From the NCBI RefSeq assembly GCF_020443705.1, contig NZ_JAIZZK010000005.1, positions 62,001 to 126,000 of the forward strand: a stretch of DNA of 64,000 nucleotides. Direction: 5' to 3'. The stretch comes from Clostridium algoriphilum (GTDB taxonomy: Bacteria; Bacillota; Clostridia; Clostridiales; Clostridiaceae). Under the pieces are notes generated by a model, which saw only the letters and a program-made list of their open reading frames with translations, had not been told where the DNA came from and ran no database searches. Within the stretch, counting starts at the first letter, position 1. Each line of letters begins with the position of its first letter. Of this stretch, positions 25,568 through 36,465 are shown in pieces. The position numbers and the translations under genes were made by a program.

Positions 25568-27130
25568 ATGGAAATTAATTTAATAAGAGAGAACATAGAA
25601 TATGAACAACTGTTAGGAGAAAATACTGTTGATACAGTGGTGAAAGAAGAATTTGTAATACCGGATACTCATCCAGATGTTAAGGAAATTCTTATGCTAG
25701 ATGTCAAGGCACTTATAAACTCAAAAGAAATAATAGAGGATAAGGTATACTTAGAAGGGCAAATTCAATATAATGTAATTTACATTACAAAAGATCAAGA
25801 ACGATCAGATGTTGAAAATGTTGTATATAGCTCTAAATTTTCAAATACAGTAGATATAATGGGCGCAATGCCTGAGATGCTTTGTGATACTGAATGTTTT
25901 GTAGAACATATGGAATGCAGAATAGTTAATGAGAGAAAAATATGTTTAGAGGGAATCTTAAAATCCAAATCAGAGGTATATAAAAATTTCAGTTTTCAGA
26001 TAGTTAAGGATATCGAAGCAGTTAAGGATGTTCAATATCTAAAAAATCCTACTAGCATAGACAAAGTTATAAGGAATTTTACTGGGGAGCTTATAGGAAA
26101 AGCTAATATAAAAATTCCAATGGAAAAACCAGAAATAGCTAAAGTTATAAAATATGATGTTAATATTCATAAAAAAGAAGTTAAACTGTATGATGGTAAA
26201 ATTCAAATTAATGCTTATGCATTTATTAATATGATATACAAGGGTAAAGATAGCAGAGAACTAATATATATTGAACATGAAGTTATGTTAAACAAAGAGT
26301 TAGAATTTGATGATGTAAGCTCGAATATGGACAATTTTACAGAATTTAAGGTAGAAGCTATGGAGTATGACATTAAGGAAGATGATTTAGGAGAAAAAAG
26401 AATTATTGACGTAGAGTTTATGATAAATACAAATACAAGAGCTATGCACAAAGAAGAAGTGGATATGATTGAAGATGTATATTCACCTACTACAAAACTT
26501 GATATGGATAAAAAAGATTTTGATCTTAATATAATGCAAGGGCAATTACTAACTGAGACATTAGTTAGGGGAGACATAGAATTAGATAATAACAAGGCAA
26601 AACCTAGTAAGGTCATTATGTGTAATGCTAGTGTTTGCATAACGGATAAAAAGGTAATTGAGGATAAGGTTATAGTAGATGGTATAATGAATGTAACAGT
26701 ATTATACAGAAGTGATGATGAAGAAAAATATTTATCAGCTGTTTCTGAAGAAATTCCTTTCAGCTGTGGAGCTGATATATTAGGCGCTAAAATTAATATG
26801 AGTAGCATGTGCAAGGTTGCGCTCGAGAATATAAATGTAGATATTGAGGCAGGAAATATGGCTGTAAGAGCTGTAGTCAAAGTGTATGCACGTGTAAACT
26901 ATATGGTGCAAAAGAAATTTTTAGTTGATGTTTACCCAGTTGAAGGAGAAGCACCTGAGAAAAAAGCTAGTATTACTATTTATGTGGTTCAGGTTGCAGA
27001 TACCTTATGGAAAATTGCTAAGAAATATAATACTACAATACAAGAAATTGCAAGAGTAAATCAAATAGAAGATACTAATGTTATAAAAGTTTCGCAAAAA
27101 CTTATAATACCAGGTAGAATAGTTATATAA
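25568..27130 (+). CDS. sipL: SpoIVA-interacting coat protein SipL (SPOCS domains plus LysM)
   Basis: A 520-aa protein with DUF3794/SPOCS repeats (clear signatures VVKEEFVIPDTHPDVKEIL near 24-42 and again around 185 and 330-430) and a C-terminal LysM domain (about 472-518: VQVADTLWKIAKKYNTT). In Clostridioides difficile SipL binds the ATPase SpoIVA through its LysM domain and encases it on the forespore to start coat assembly; length, domain order and the position after yabG-veg and before ispE fit. GAGGAGGT precedes the ATG at 25568. An upstream in-frame ATG at 25421 would add 49 unrelated residues inside the promoter region and has no ribosome binding site. Confidence 0.92.
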   Translation: MEINLIRENIEYEQLLGENTVDTVVKEEFVIPDTHPDVKEILMLDVKALINSKEIIEDKVYLEGQIQYNVIYITKDQERSDVENVVYSSKFSNTVDIMGAMPEMLCDTECFVEHMECRIVNERKICLEGILKSKSEVYKNFSFQIVKDIEAVKDVQYLKNPTSIDKVIRNFTGELIGKANIKIPMEKPEIAKVIKYDVNIHKKEVKLYDGKIQINAYAFINMIYKGKDSRELIYIEHEVMLNKELEFDDVSSNMDNFTEFKVEAMEYDIKEDDLGEKRIIDVEFMINTNTRAMHKEEVDMIEDVYSPTTKLDMDKKDFDLNIMQGQLLTETLVRGDIELDNNKAKPSKVIMCNASVCITDKKVIEDKVIVDGIMNVTVLYRSDDEEKYLSAVSEEIPFSCGADILGAKINMSSMCKVALENINVDIEAGNMAVRAVVKVYARVNYMVQKKFLVDVYPVEGEAPEKKASITIYVVQVADTLWKIAKKYNTTIQEIARVNQIEDTNVIKVSQKLIIPGRIVI

Positions 27131-27182
27131 AAATAAAACCTGGTCTAATTATAAATCAATCGTACAATTATTATATCGTAAT

Positions 27183-27222
27183 AAAACTCTCATGTGTTAT
27201 AAAAACACATGGGAGTTTTATT
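27183..27222 (+). terminator. Intrinsic terminator after sipL
   Basis: AAAACTCTCATGTGTT pairs with AACACATGGGAGTTTT, followed by TATTATTTTT. The remaining 230 bp up to ispE show only a weak GAGG/CCTC hairpin and no recognisable element. Confidence 0.8.
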
Positions 27223-27451
27223 ATTTTTGGGCTTTTTATTTTGAATTATATGTAGCAATATTAAATTTGTTGTAATATACTATTTTTAATAAGAACATTT
27301 CACAAGCAGAGGACCATCTTATATAAGCCTCAAAATATATTAAGTTGGATTAATCAATTATTATTTGGGTTGCTTTAGAAATTTTTAATTGAGCCGTATT
27401 TGTGAATTAGGCCATTTTGGTGGATGCTTAATAAAGAGTTGGAGGAAGATC

Positions 27452-28294
27452 ATGTTAGTAAAAGCTTATGGAAAAATAAATATATCTTTAGATGTAATAG
27501 GTAAAAGAGAAGATGGATATCATTTACTTAAAATGATTATGCAAAGCGTAGATTTATATGATTCTATGTCCTTTAAAAAATGTAATAAGGGTATTAATTT
27601 AAGTTGTAATAAGCCGTACATACCTATAGATGATAAAAATTTGGTGTATAAAGCTGCAAAACTTTTTATGGATACTTATGATATTCATGAAGGTATAAAT
27701 ATATATCTTAGAAAAAACATTCCCGTAGCGGCGGGTATGGCAGGTGGAAGTGCAGATGCGGCAGCTGTTTTTAAAGCACTTAAAGAAATATTTAAAGTAG
27801 ATGTAGATGATAATGAACTTATGGATTTAGGGGTGAGAATCGGTGCAGACGTTCCTTATTGCATAGTGGGGGGGACCGCCTTGTGTGAAGGAATAGGTGA
27901 AATTATTACACCATTAAAACCTTTCAAAAATTATATCTTAGTATTGGTTAAGCCTAATTTTGGGGTATCTACTAAGGAGGTTTTTAAAAATTTAGATATT
28001 AGTAAAATTTTTAAGCATCCGGATACAGAAGCATTAATAAAAGCTATAGAACAAGAAAAATTACAGGAAGTATGTAACAGCATGAAAAATCTACTTGAAA
28101 ATGTTACGTTAAGAAAATATCCAGTTCTCAAAAGAATAAAAGAAGACATGGTTAAAATGGGTGCAATGGGTTCAATGATGAGTGGGAGCGGACCAACAAT
28201 ATTCGCTTTCTTTGATGATATGTTGAAAGCTCAAAGATGTTATGACAAATTTAAAACCCAATATAAAGAAGTATATATAACTAGAACAATATAA
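27452..28294 (+). CDS. ispE: 4-diphosphocytidyl-2-C-methyl-D-erythritol kinase
   Basis: IspE (280 aa) phosphorylates CDP-methylerythritol in the MEP pathway of isoprenoid synthesis, which supplies undecaprenyl phosphate for wall synthesis. It is a GHMP kinase: AYGKINISLDVIGKREDGYH at the start, the ATP-binding glycine loop GMAGGSADAAA (about 95-105), and MSGSGPTIFAFF near 246-257. TTGGAGGAAGAT precedes the ATG at 27452; the open frame extends upstream to a TTG at 27389 without a ribosome binding site. Not co-directional with any other MEP gene in the window. Confidence 0.95.
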   Translation: MLVKAYGKINISLDVIGKREDGYHLLKMIMQSVDLYDSMSFKKCNKGINLSCNKPYIPIDDKNLVYKAAKLFMDTYDIHEGINIYLRKNIPVAAGMAGGSADAAAVFKALKEIFKVDVDDNELMDLGVRIGADVPYCIVGGTALCEGIGEIITPLKPFKNYILVLVKPNFGVSTKEVFKNLDISKIFKHPDTEALIKAIEQEKLQEVCNSMKNLLENVTLRKYPVLKRIKEDMVKMGAMGSMMSGSGPTIFAFFDDMLKAQRCYDKFKTQYKEVYITRTI

Positions 28295-28319
28295 GCAAAA
28301 TTTTATAACAAGAAATAAG

Positions 28320-28357
28320 AACGTGTAGGATCCTTTGTGGATTTTGCACGTTTTTAT
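28320..28357 (+). terminator. Intrinsic terminator after ispE
   Basis: AACGTGTAGGATCC pairs with GGATTTTGCACGTT (wobble pairs in the middle) over TTTGT, followed by a T-run. Confidence 0.7.
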
Positions 28358-28572
28358 ATTTATATTCATTTGTTAAGTGAATATTTTTTGCAAGTGTCGT
28401 AAAAACTAGTTAGAGAAAAGTATAATTAAAAAATATTAATGTATAAGTTTTTTTAAAATTTACATTATTTTACTAATTAAAATAATGTGGCAGGAGAAAA
28501 GTAAATCGGTGAATACAATTACATAATATGGTAATAATATTAATATAAATTATTGTATCTGGGGGGGTAAAC

Positions 28573-29202
28573 ATGAAAAATTTTATATTAACAAGTATTA
28601 CTATAATAATTATAATTTCTATAGCTTTAAATGGAAATAATGCACCTGTGAAAGCCAGTCAAAGTGATATAGCTGGTAAACTTATAAGGTTTCATGTAAT
28701 AGCTAATAGCGATGATAAAATAGATCAAAAGTTGAAATTAAAAGTAAGAGATTCCGTTTTAAAGTATATATCACCCAAACTTAAGAATTGCACAAGTATA
28801 GAAGAGTCAAGAAATGTTTTAAATAAAGAAGATAAAAATATTAAAAAAATTGCAGAAACTATAATAAAAAGAAATGGGTATGAGTACTCAGTAGCGACTG
28901 CTCTTTCAAAGGAAAACTTTCCAGTTAAAACTTATGGAAATATAACTTTGCCTCAAGGTGAATATGAAGCTTATCGAATAGTAATTGGAACGGGAAAAGG
29001 TCAAAATTGGTGGTGTGTTATGTTTCCACCATTATGTTTTGTAGATATTACAAAAGGAGATGTGTCCTACCAAAAAACAGAAAAAGAAATGAAAACAGTT
29101 CTATCAGATGATGAGTACAACTTGGTTAATAATACAGAAACCAGTAAAAAAATAGTTGTTAAATTTAAACTAGGAGAAATTTTTAGTGAATTATTTGGTT
29201 AG
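28573..29202 (+). CDS. spoIIR: Stage II sporulation protein R
   Basis: SpoIIR (209 aa) is made in the forespore, secreted into the intermembrane space and triggers SpoIIGA to cleave pro-sigma-E in the mother cell. A signal peptide covers residues 1-28. The family core follows: GKLIRFHVIANSDDKIDQKLK (starting near 36), KVRDSVLKYISP, then YGNITLPQGEYEAYRIVIG and the hallmark GQNWWCVMFPPLCFVD (about 141-156). GGGGGGGT precedes the ATG. It should be sigma-F controlled, but I could not identify a convincing sigma-F site. ypeB follows 74 bp downstream without a terminator. Confidence 0.94.
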   Translation: MKNFILTSITIIIIISIALNGNNAPVKASQSDIAGKLIRFHVIANSDDKIDQKLKLKVRDSVLKYISPKLKNCTSIEESRNVLNKEDKNIKKIAETIIKRNGYEYSVATALSKENFPVKTYGNITLPQGEYEAYRIVIGTGKGQNWWCVMFPPLCFVDITKGDVSYQKTEKEMKTVLSDDEYNLVNNTETSKKIVVKFKLGEIFSELFG

Positions 29203-29276
29203 AAAAACAAAAGACTACTATGAGAATAATAATTGATAGTTGTTATCTACTCGTATAAATACCAGGAGGGAAATAT

Positions 29277-30647
29277 ATGAAAATGCTAAAGAAAAGAATT
29301 TTGTATACAAGTATTGTAACTATAATTGTTGTGTTTTCAACTACTTTTGCTATATTAATGTTTTTGGAGAGGTTAGATTATAGAAATTATCTTCAAGGTC
29401 AATATAGTAAGAATATGTATGATCTTGTTAGTTCTGTACAAAATATAAGAGTAAATTTAGGAAAGTCAGCTATTGTCGGCTCTAGAGAACAAAGCATTAT
29501 AGCCTTTGAGGAAATCTTTAGATATTCAGCCACTGCAAATGATAAATTGCATTCGCTACCACTTGACCAACAAGTAGTTGGGAATACTAGTAAATTTTTG
29601 ACTCAAGTAGGGGATTACTGTTTTACGTTAGCAAAGGCATCATCCGAAGGAAAAGAACTTGATAATAAAGAATATGATAAAATTGATGAATTGGAGGCAC
29701 AGTCATATACACTTCAGGAACAATTAAACGGAGTGCTTTCTGGAATAAATGAAGGGAATGTAAAATGGGGAGAAATCAGAAAAAAAAGTAGTGGTGTATT
29801 TGCAAAAGCTGGGGATGATCTTGTAACTGAAAAATTTAATGGTATTCAAAAGCAAATAGTTCAATATCCAGCATTAATTTATGATGGCCCTTTTTCTGAT
29901 AATATATTAGAAATAAAGCCTAAGGTAATGTCCCAAAAAGAGGTAAGTAAAAATGAAGCAACTAAAGTAATAGAAAACATGTTTGGAGCAGATAAAATCG
30001 TAAGTATTGAATATAAGCCACAAAAAGGGAAGACTACAATACCTGCATATACATTTTACGTAACATTTAAAGGAAAAGAGAAAAGTGAAGATAAGACAGT
30101 AATAGAAGTAAGTAAAAATGGAGGCAAAATAGTATATTTATTAGAGAATAGGGCCATAGGAAAACCAACTTTGGATATTAAGAAAGCAATAGAAGGTGGA
30201 AGTAAGTTTATTAGTAAAATAGGTTATAAGAATATGGAACCTACTTATACGTTAAATTATGATAATACGGTGGTAGTAAGTTATGTATATAAACAAGGAA
30301 ATGTATCAATTTATCCAGATCAAGTTAAGCTTAAAATTGCACTAGATAATGGTAGTATTTTAGGAATTGAGTCTGAAAAATTCCTAGTATCCCATGTTGA
30401 AAAGAGAGAGTTGCCAACACCGAAAATAACTGCATTAAAAGCACAAGAAAAAGTTGGAAAGAGGCTAAAAATAAGTAAAGTTAGTTTGGCAATTATTCCT
30501 ACGGAGACTAATAAGGAAGTTTTGTGCTATGAATTTTTAGGCTCATATAAGGGAAAAAACTTCATAGTATATATTGATGCGAGTACTGGGTATGAGCAAA
30601 GAATAATAGAAATAATAGACACCCCCAATGGAAAATTAACTATTTAG
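29277..30647 (+). CDS. ypeB: Germination protein YpeB
   Basis: YpeB (456 aa) is a forespore inner-membrane protein needed to place and stabilise the cortex-lytic enzyme SleB in Bacillus spores. One N-terminal membrane segment (about 8-30), the family motif LYxxxQQ-like region (DLVSSVQNIRVNLGKSA), and PepSY-type repeats in the C-terminal half (about 215-290, 310-380, 395-450). The usual partner sleB is not adjacent; spoIIR precedes it instead. CCAGGAGGG precedes the start. A perfect terminator follows. Confidence 0.9.
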   Translation: MKMLKKRILYTSIVTIIVVFSTTFAILMFLERLDYRNYLQGQYSKNMYDLVSSVQNIRVNLGKSAIVGSREQSIIAFEEIFRYSATANDKLHSLPLDQQVVGNTSKFLTQVGDYCFTLAKASSEGKELDNKEYDKIDELEAQSYTLQEQLNGVLSGINEGNVKWGEIRKKSSGVFAKAGDDLVTEKFNGIQKQIVQYPALIYDGPFSDNILEIKPKVMSQKEVSKNEATKVIENMFGADKIVSIEYKPQKGKTTIPAYTFYVTFKGKEKSEDKTVIEVSKNGGKIVYLLENRAIGKPTLDIKKAIEGGSKFISKIGYKNMEPTYTLNYDNTVVVSYVYKQGNVSIYPDQVKLKIALDNGSILGIESEKFLVSHVEKRELPTPKITALKAQEKVGKRLKISKVSLAIIPTETNKEVLCYEFLGSYKGKNFIVYIDASTGYEQRIIEIIDTPNGKLTI

Positions 30648-30660
30648 ATAAGGGAGCTAA

Positions 30661-30702
30661 AAAGGATATATGTTCATATAATGAACATATATCCTTTTTT
30701 AT
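30661..30702 (+). terminator. Intrinsic terminator after ypeB
   Basis: AAAGGATATATGTTCAT pairs perfectly with ATGAACATATATCCTTT over a 3-base loop, followed by a T-run. Confidence 0.9.
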
Positions 30703-30881
30703 TTTAGTTGCGTTTGTAATTTTAAGAGTGTTATTATAGAAGTGAAGTTTTAAAATAAAGAGTAATAGATAAAGATTATATAATATTAAAAAATTTAACA
30801 AAGTTAATATTAAATTTCTTAGTAAACTTGTGATTTTATTATTCATAAAATAGTTATTATGGTTATAAGGAGAGGGCGTCA

Positions 30882-31913
30882 ATGAAAAAGAAAATAGCAA
30901 TATTATTTGGTGGACAGTCCACAGAACATGAGGTTTCGAGAGTATCGGCAACATCAGTATTGAAAAATATTGATCAAACAAAATATGATATATATCCGAT
31001 AGGAATTACTAAGGAAGGTCTATGGTTTGAGTATACTGGTAAATTGGACAATATAGAGAGTGGAGAATGGGAAAAGGACGAATATTTTAAAATACCAGAT
31101 GGTCAAAAGATTATCTTTAATAAAGAAGTAGATGTAGTATTTCCAGTGCTTCATGGTTCGTTTGGAGAAGATGGAACTATCCAAGGTATGTGTAAAATAT
31201 CTAATATTCCGTGCGTAGGTCCTGGGGTAATGTCTTCTGCTATTTGCATGGATAAAATATATACAAAATTTTTACTGGAAAAATTCAATGTGAAACAAGC
31301 TGATTATGTGGTAATAAATGCGCATGAGTATAAGGAAAATAAGGACATAATAATAGATAAAATAGATAAAAAATTGGGTTATGATGTATTTATCAAACCA
31401 TCCAATGGAGGTTCTTCTGTAGGTATAACAAAAGCACATAATAAAAGCGAATTAATACTTGGAGTAGAAGAAGCGTTAAAATATGATAGAAAAGTTTTAG
31501 TTGAAGAGGCCATAAATGCAAGAGAAATTGAGGTCGCTATACTCGGTAATGATTATCCTAAGGCATCTATCCCAGGAGAAGTAATTCCAGCAAAAGAATT
31601 TTATGATTATGAAGCTAAATATAATAGTGAAGCATCTAAGCTTTTGATACCTGCATCGCTATCTGATGATAAATTACAAAAGGTTAAAGAGGAAGCTATA
31701 AGAATTTATAAGATACTTGATTGTGCTGGCATGGCAAGAGTGGATTTTTTAGTTGATAAAGAAACAGAAGATGTTTATTTAAATGAAGTAAATACTATAC
31801 CGGGCTTTACTAAAATAAGCATGTACCCTAAAATGTGGCAAGCTACAGGGAAAACATATGTGGATCTTATAGATGAGCTTATTGAATTAGCTATAAACAG
31901 AAATAATAGATAA
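30882..31913 (+). CDS. ddl: D-alanine--D-alanine ligase
   Basis: Ddl (343 aa) makes the D-Ala-D-Ala dipeptide for peptidoglycan precursors in the cytoplasm with ATP. ILFGGQSTEHEVSRVSA (residues 6-22) is the family start; FIKPSNGGSSVGITKA is the ATP-grasp loop near 170; MARVDFLVDKETEDVYLNEVNT and IPGFTKISMYP carry the metal-binding acidic residues and the substrate-binding C-terminus. The longer form with an insertion near 55-80 is the VanA/Ddl type of Gram-positives. AAGGAGAGG precedes the ATG. The thiouridylase-like gene follows 37 bp downstream. Confidence 0.95.
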   Translation: MKKKIAILFGGQSTEHEVSRVSATSVLKNIDQTKYDIYPIGITKEGLWFEYTGKLDNIESGEWEKDEYFKIPDGQKIIFNKEVDVVFPVLHGSFGEDGTIQGMCKISNIPCVGPGVMSSAICMDKIYTKFLLEKFNVKQADYVVINAHEYKENKDIIIDKIDKKLGYDVFIKPSNGGSSVGITKAHNKSELILGVEEALKYDRKVLVEEAINAREIEVAILGNDYPKASIPGEVIPAKEFYDYEAKYNSEASKLLIPASLSDDKLQKVKEEAIRIYKILDCAGMARVDFLVDKETEDVYLNEVNTIPGFTKISMYPKMWQATGKTYVDLIDELIELAINRNNR

Positions 31914-31950
31914 TATATTTATTAAATTACAGTAAGAAGGGAGAAGTTTT

Positions 31951-32934
31951 ATGACAACAGCTTTGGCTATGATTTCTGGAGGCCTTGATAGTACACTAGC
32001 GGCAAAGATTGTAAAGGATCAAGGGATAGAAGTTATTGGGATATGCTTTAAATCTAATTTTTTTGATGAAAAAAATGCATTGAAAATGGTAAAACAAATA
32101 GATATACCGTTAGAAGTTGTAGATTTTTCAGATGAACATTTTGAAATGGTAAAGAGTCCGAAACATGGGTATGGTAAAAACATGAATCCTTGTATTGATT
32201 GCCATGCTATGATGATGAGATATTGTGGACAATTATTAGAAAAATTTCATGCTGATTTTATCATAACAGGGGAAGTTTTAAACCAAAGGCCTATGTCTCA
32301 AAACAGATCAGCCTTAGACATAGTGAAAAATGAATCGGGTATAGGACATAAAATCTTAAGACCATTATGCGCAAAGAATCTTAATCCTACTCAAATGGAG
32401 ATAGATGGTTTAATAGATAGAGAAGCTCTTATGGATATAAAAGGAAGAAATAGAAAGGTTCAGATGGAGATGGCAGAAAAATTTGGTATTCTTGATTATC
32501 CATCACCTGCTGGTGGATGTAAACTTACGGAGCCTAACTATTCTTTGAGACTTAGTGACCTATTAGAACATAAAGAAGATACATCTAAAAAAGATCTAGA
32601 ATTATTAAAAATAGGAAGACATTTCAGAAGATCTAAAGGTGCTAAAATAATATCTACAAGAACGGAGGAAGAAGGAGAGCTATTAGAACAGCTTTTAACC
32701 CAGGAAGATTTAATGTTTATAGCTAAGGACTATAATGGTACAACGGTTGCTATAATCGGCAAGGCAACTGTCCAGGACATTGATTTTGCAGCAGGAATAA
32801 CGGCGAGATATTGTAAGGGGAAGGATGAAAAAATTATAACTATTAGTTATGGTGGATATGGTCATCTTCAAGATAGGTTTATAGATATAAAACCTTTAAC
32901 AGATGAAGAACTAAACAATTATATTTTAATATAG
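31951..32934 (+). CDS. MnmA/ThiI-like ATP-pyrophosphatase with DUF814-type C-terminus
   Basis: A 327-aa protein. The N-terminal PP-loop (AMISGGLDSTLAAKI, residues 6-20) binds ATP for adenylation, and NPCIDCHAMMM (about 70-80) resembles the CxxC of tRNA thiolases. The middle segment GEVLNQRPMSQNR matches the tRNA thiouridylase-like group annotated in clostridia, and the C-terminal KIGRHFRRSKGAKII...GGYG region is DUF814/NFACT-R-like. It probably activates a substrate for sulfur or amide transfer, perhaps on tRNA, but the target is unknown. It is not LarE. Third position after ddl with a good ribosome binding site (AAGAAGGGAG). Confidence 0.75.
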   Translation: MTTALAMISGGLDSTLAAKIVKDQGIEVIGICFKSNFFDEKNALKMVKQIDIPLEVVDFSDEHFEMVKSPKHGYGKNMNPCIDCHAMMMRYCGQLLEKFHADFIITGEVLNQRPMSQNRSALDIVKNESGIGHKILRPLCAKNLNPTQMEIDGLIDREALMDIKGRNRKVQMEMAEKFGILDYPSPAGGCKLTEPNYSLRLSDLLEHKEDTSKKDLELLKIGRHFRRSKGAKIISTRTEEEGELLEQLLTQEDLMFIAKDYNGTTVAIIGKATVQDIDFAAGITARYCKGKDEKIITISYGGYGHLQDRFIDIKPLTDEELNNYILI

Positions 32935-32948
32935 CGAGGTGCAAGTTA

Positions 32949-33368
32949 ATGAAAAAAAATTCAATAATTTCAGTTGTTAGCAGACAATCTGATAATGAAG
33001 ATGAAGGTGAGTCAATTGAAGTGGTGACTCCCGGTAAGTTTTATAAAGAAGATAATTGTTATTATGCAGTATACGAAGAGACTGAAATATCAGGAATGGA
33101 GGGGACTACTACTACATTTAAAATTGAGGAAGAAAAGTTTACACTTATAAGGACTGGAACTACTAATACTGAAATGAAATTCAAAAAATATGTAAGAGAC
33201 TTAACTTTATACAATACACCTCATGGAGCCTTAGATCTTACAGTGGACACAAAAGATTTAAAAATGAACGTTGATAAAAATGGCGGAGATGTATTTATAG
33301 ATTATGATATGATAATAGGAAACCAACAAGTTTTAAGTACAACTTTGCAAATAAACATTAAAGCATAA
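32949..33368 (+). CDS. DUF1934 family beta-barrel protein (YwiB-like)
   Basis: A 139-aa all-beta protein of the DUF1934/YwiB family: the YYAVYEETEISGMEGTTTTFK segment (about 38-58), MKFKKYVRDLTLYNTPHGAL and the repeating I-x-Y/V-x-M strand at the end. It has a calycin-like fold of unknown function. In most clostridia this gene directly precedes argS; here no argS follows and a terminator comes instead. It begins 14 bases after the thiouridylase-like gene (GCGAGGTGCAAG), so ddl, that gene and this one form a unit. Confidence 0.85.
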   Translation: MKKNSIISVVSRQSDNEDEGESIEVVTPGKFYKEDNCYYAVYEETEISGMEGTTTTFKIEEEKFTLIRTGTTNTEMKFKKYVRDLTLYNTPHGALDLTVDTKDLKMNVDKNGGDVFIDYDMIIGNQQVLSTTLQINIKA

Positions 33369-33369
33369 A

Positions 33370-33408
33370 AAATGAAGGCTATGTTATATATAACATAGCC
33401 TTCATTAA
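33370..33408 (+). terminator. Intrinsic terminator after the DUF1934 gene
   Basis: AATGAAGGCTATGTTA pairs perfectly with TAACATAGCCTTCATT over a 4-base loop, then TT and A-rich sequence. Confidence 0.8.
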
Positions 33409-33527
33409 AATAACGTTATTGTGTATGAAAAATTTATATTATAATTTTATTCTAATGATAGTTTTTATTAATTATTGTCAATAATTTAATTAACGAAACA
33501 ATGTATATAGAATTTAGGAGTGGTTTA

Positions 33528-33815
33528 ATGTTAAAAAATATTGATTATGATAAGATAATAGAAGCTATTTGTTATGTGAAAGGTATAAAAAGGCATGAAT
33601 CATTAAAGATATCAAAAGATAGAGAGTGTAAATATATTTTGTTTTTATTGTTAAAAAAATATAAGTGTGGGGATGCAGAGAGCGTTTATAAGAAATTTCT
33701 AATTTCAAGCAAAAGAGCTGTTAATTATGGTTTGAAAAAGGCAGAGGAACAATTTTTTATTAATAAGGAATTTAGAGAAATGTATTTTGAAATAGAAAAT
33801 GTATTGAAGGAGTAA
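33528..33815 (+). CDS. Stand-alone DnaA domain IV-like protein
   Basis: A 95-aa helical protein whose layout follows the DNA-binding domain IV of DnaA: DKIIEAICYVKGI (first helix), DRECKYILFLLLKKY in place of the RQIAMYLLRELT helix, a VYKKFLISSKRAVNYGLKKAEE segment in place of GRDHTTVLHAxKKIEE, and KEFREMYFEIENVL at the end. The GGRDHTT DnaA-box contact motif itself is not kept, so it may bind another sequence or none. No AAA+ domain is present. The ATG at 33528 is set by TTTAGGAGTGG. It stands alone upstream of pyrG. Similarity is judged by eye. Confidence 0.5.
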   Translation: MLKNIDYDKIIEAICYVKGIKRHESLKISKDRECKYILFLLLKKYKCGDAESVYKKFLISSKRAVNYGLKKAEEQFFINKEFREMYFEIENVLKE

Positions 33816-35722
<1,907 letters not shown>

Positions 35723-35730
35723 TATATTTG

Positions 35731-35769
35731 AAGGGCTACATTAAGTACTAGTAGCCTTTTATTTTTTTT
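35731..35769 (+). terminator. Intrinsic terminator after pyrG
   Basis: AAGGGCTAC pairs with GTAGCCTTTT over about 11 bases, followed by a long T-run. Confidence 0.78.
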
Positions 35770-35930
35770 GTCGTGTATTAATTATTTATATATTATAAGC
35801 TATTACATTTTCATAAATAAAATTGCATATAATTTCAAAGAAAAGTAGCAGGAATTTAATTAAATTTATAGAATTTATTAATTAACACTGCAATGAAATT
35901 AAATGGATTTAGAATATGGAGGTGAAGTAA

Positions 35931-36287
35931 TTGATATTCGATACTAATATTGCTATGGCTTTAAAGAATTCTAGTGGTGAGTACAAAATTTGTGAATTTA
36001 CGATATTTGAGATAGAGAGTATGCAAACTGTATTTCCCTCTATAGACGTTAAAGTCCATAAAGGAAATGAAATAGTAATTGTGGTTAAGTGCTCACTATG
36101 TGGTGAAAAGCATTTTTATTATTATGACATTAACGAACTTTTAAAAAGGAATATGGTAATAGGAGGATGTGAGCAATTAGCTCTGCCTATTTTCTTGATT
36201 GGGAAAAATCATAAAGTTATAGAAAAAGTAATTGAATATAGGAAGAATATAAAGAAAATATACACTTTAATTCAAGAGAAATGGTAA
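35931..36287 (+). CDS. Unknown 118-aa protein upstream of rho
   Basis: I do not recognise a family. The N-terminal half looks beta-rich (YKICEFTIFEIESM, NEIVIVVKCSLCGEKHFYYY), with one CxxC pair (CSLC near 59-62) and another cysteine (GGC near 80), and the C-terminal part is a hydrophobic then basic helix (EKVIEYRKNIKKIYTLI). It has a strong ribosome binding site (GGAGGTGAAG) and a TTG start. No membrane segment or signal peptide. It lies about 180 bp upstream of rho on the same strand and may be a regulatory or metal-binding protein. Confidence 0.6.
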   Translation: MIFDTNIAMALKNSSGEYKICEFTIFEIESMQTVFPSIDVKVHKGNEIVIVVKCSLCGEKHFYYYDINELLKRNMVIGGCEQLALPIFLIGKNHKVIEKVIEYRKNIKKIYTLIQEKW

Positions 36288-36465
36288 GTGATAATTGGTT
36301 GCTACTATGCAATTTTAATATAGTGGATTAAAAATGTTAAATAGGATATAATTAGAATAATATATCATTTCAAGAAAATTCATTGGATAGTAAAATCGTT
36401 TTTAAATTCCCATGATATTTATTAAATAGATATTATATATGAAATACCCTTCGGAGGTGCACATT

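Noticed and set aside
26215-26880. A 221-codon minus-strand frame inside sipL
   Set aside because: Shadow of a clear SPOCS gene; no ribosome binding site, low-complexity Ser/Ile/Leu translation.
31951-32934. LarE, as partner of the larB-larC pair
   Set aside because: The PP-loop protein has MnmA/ThiI-like CxxC and a DUF814-like tail, not the LarE architecture, and lies 15 kb away in another operon.
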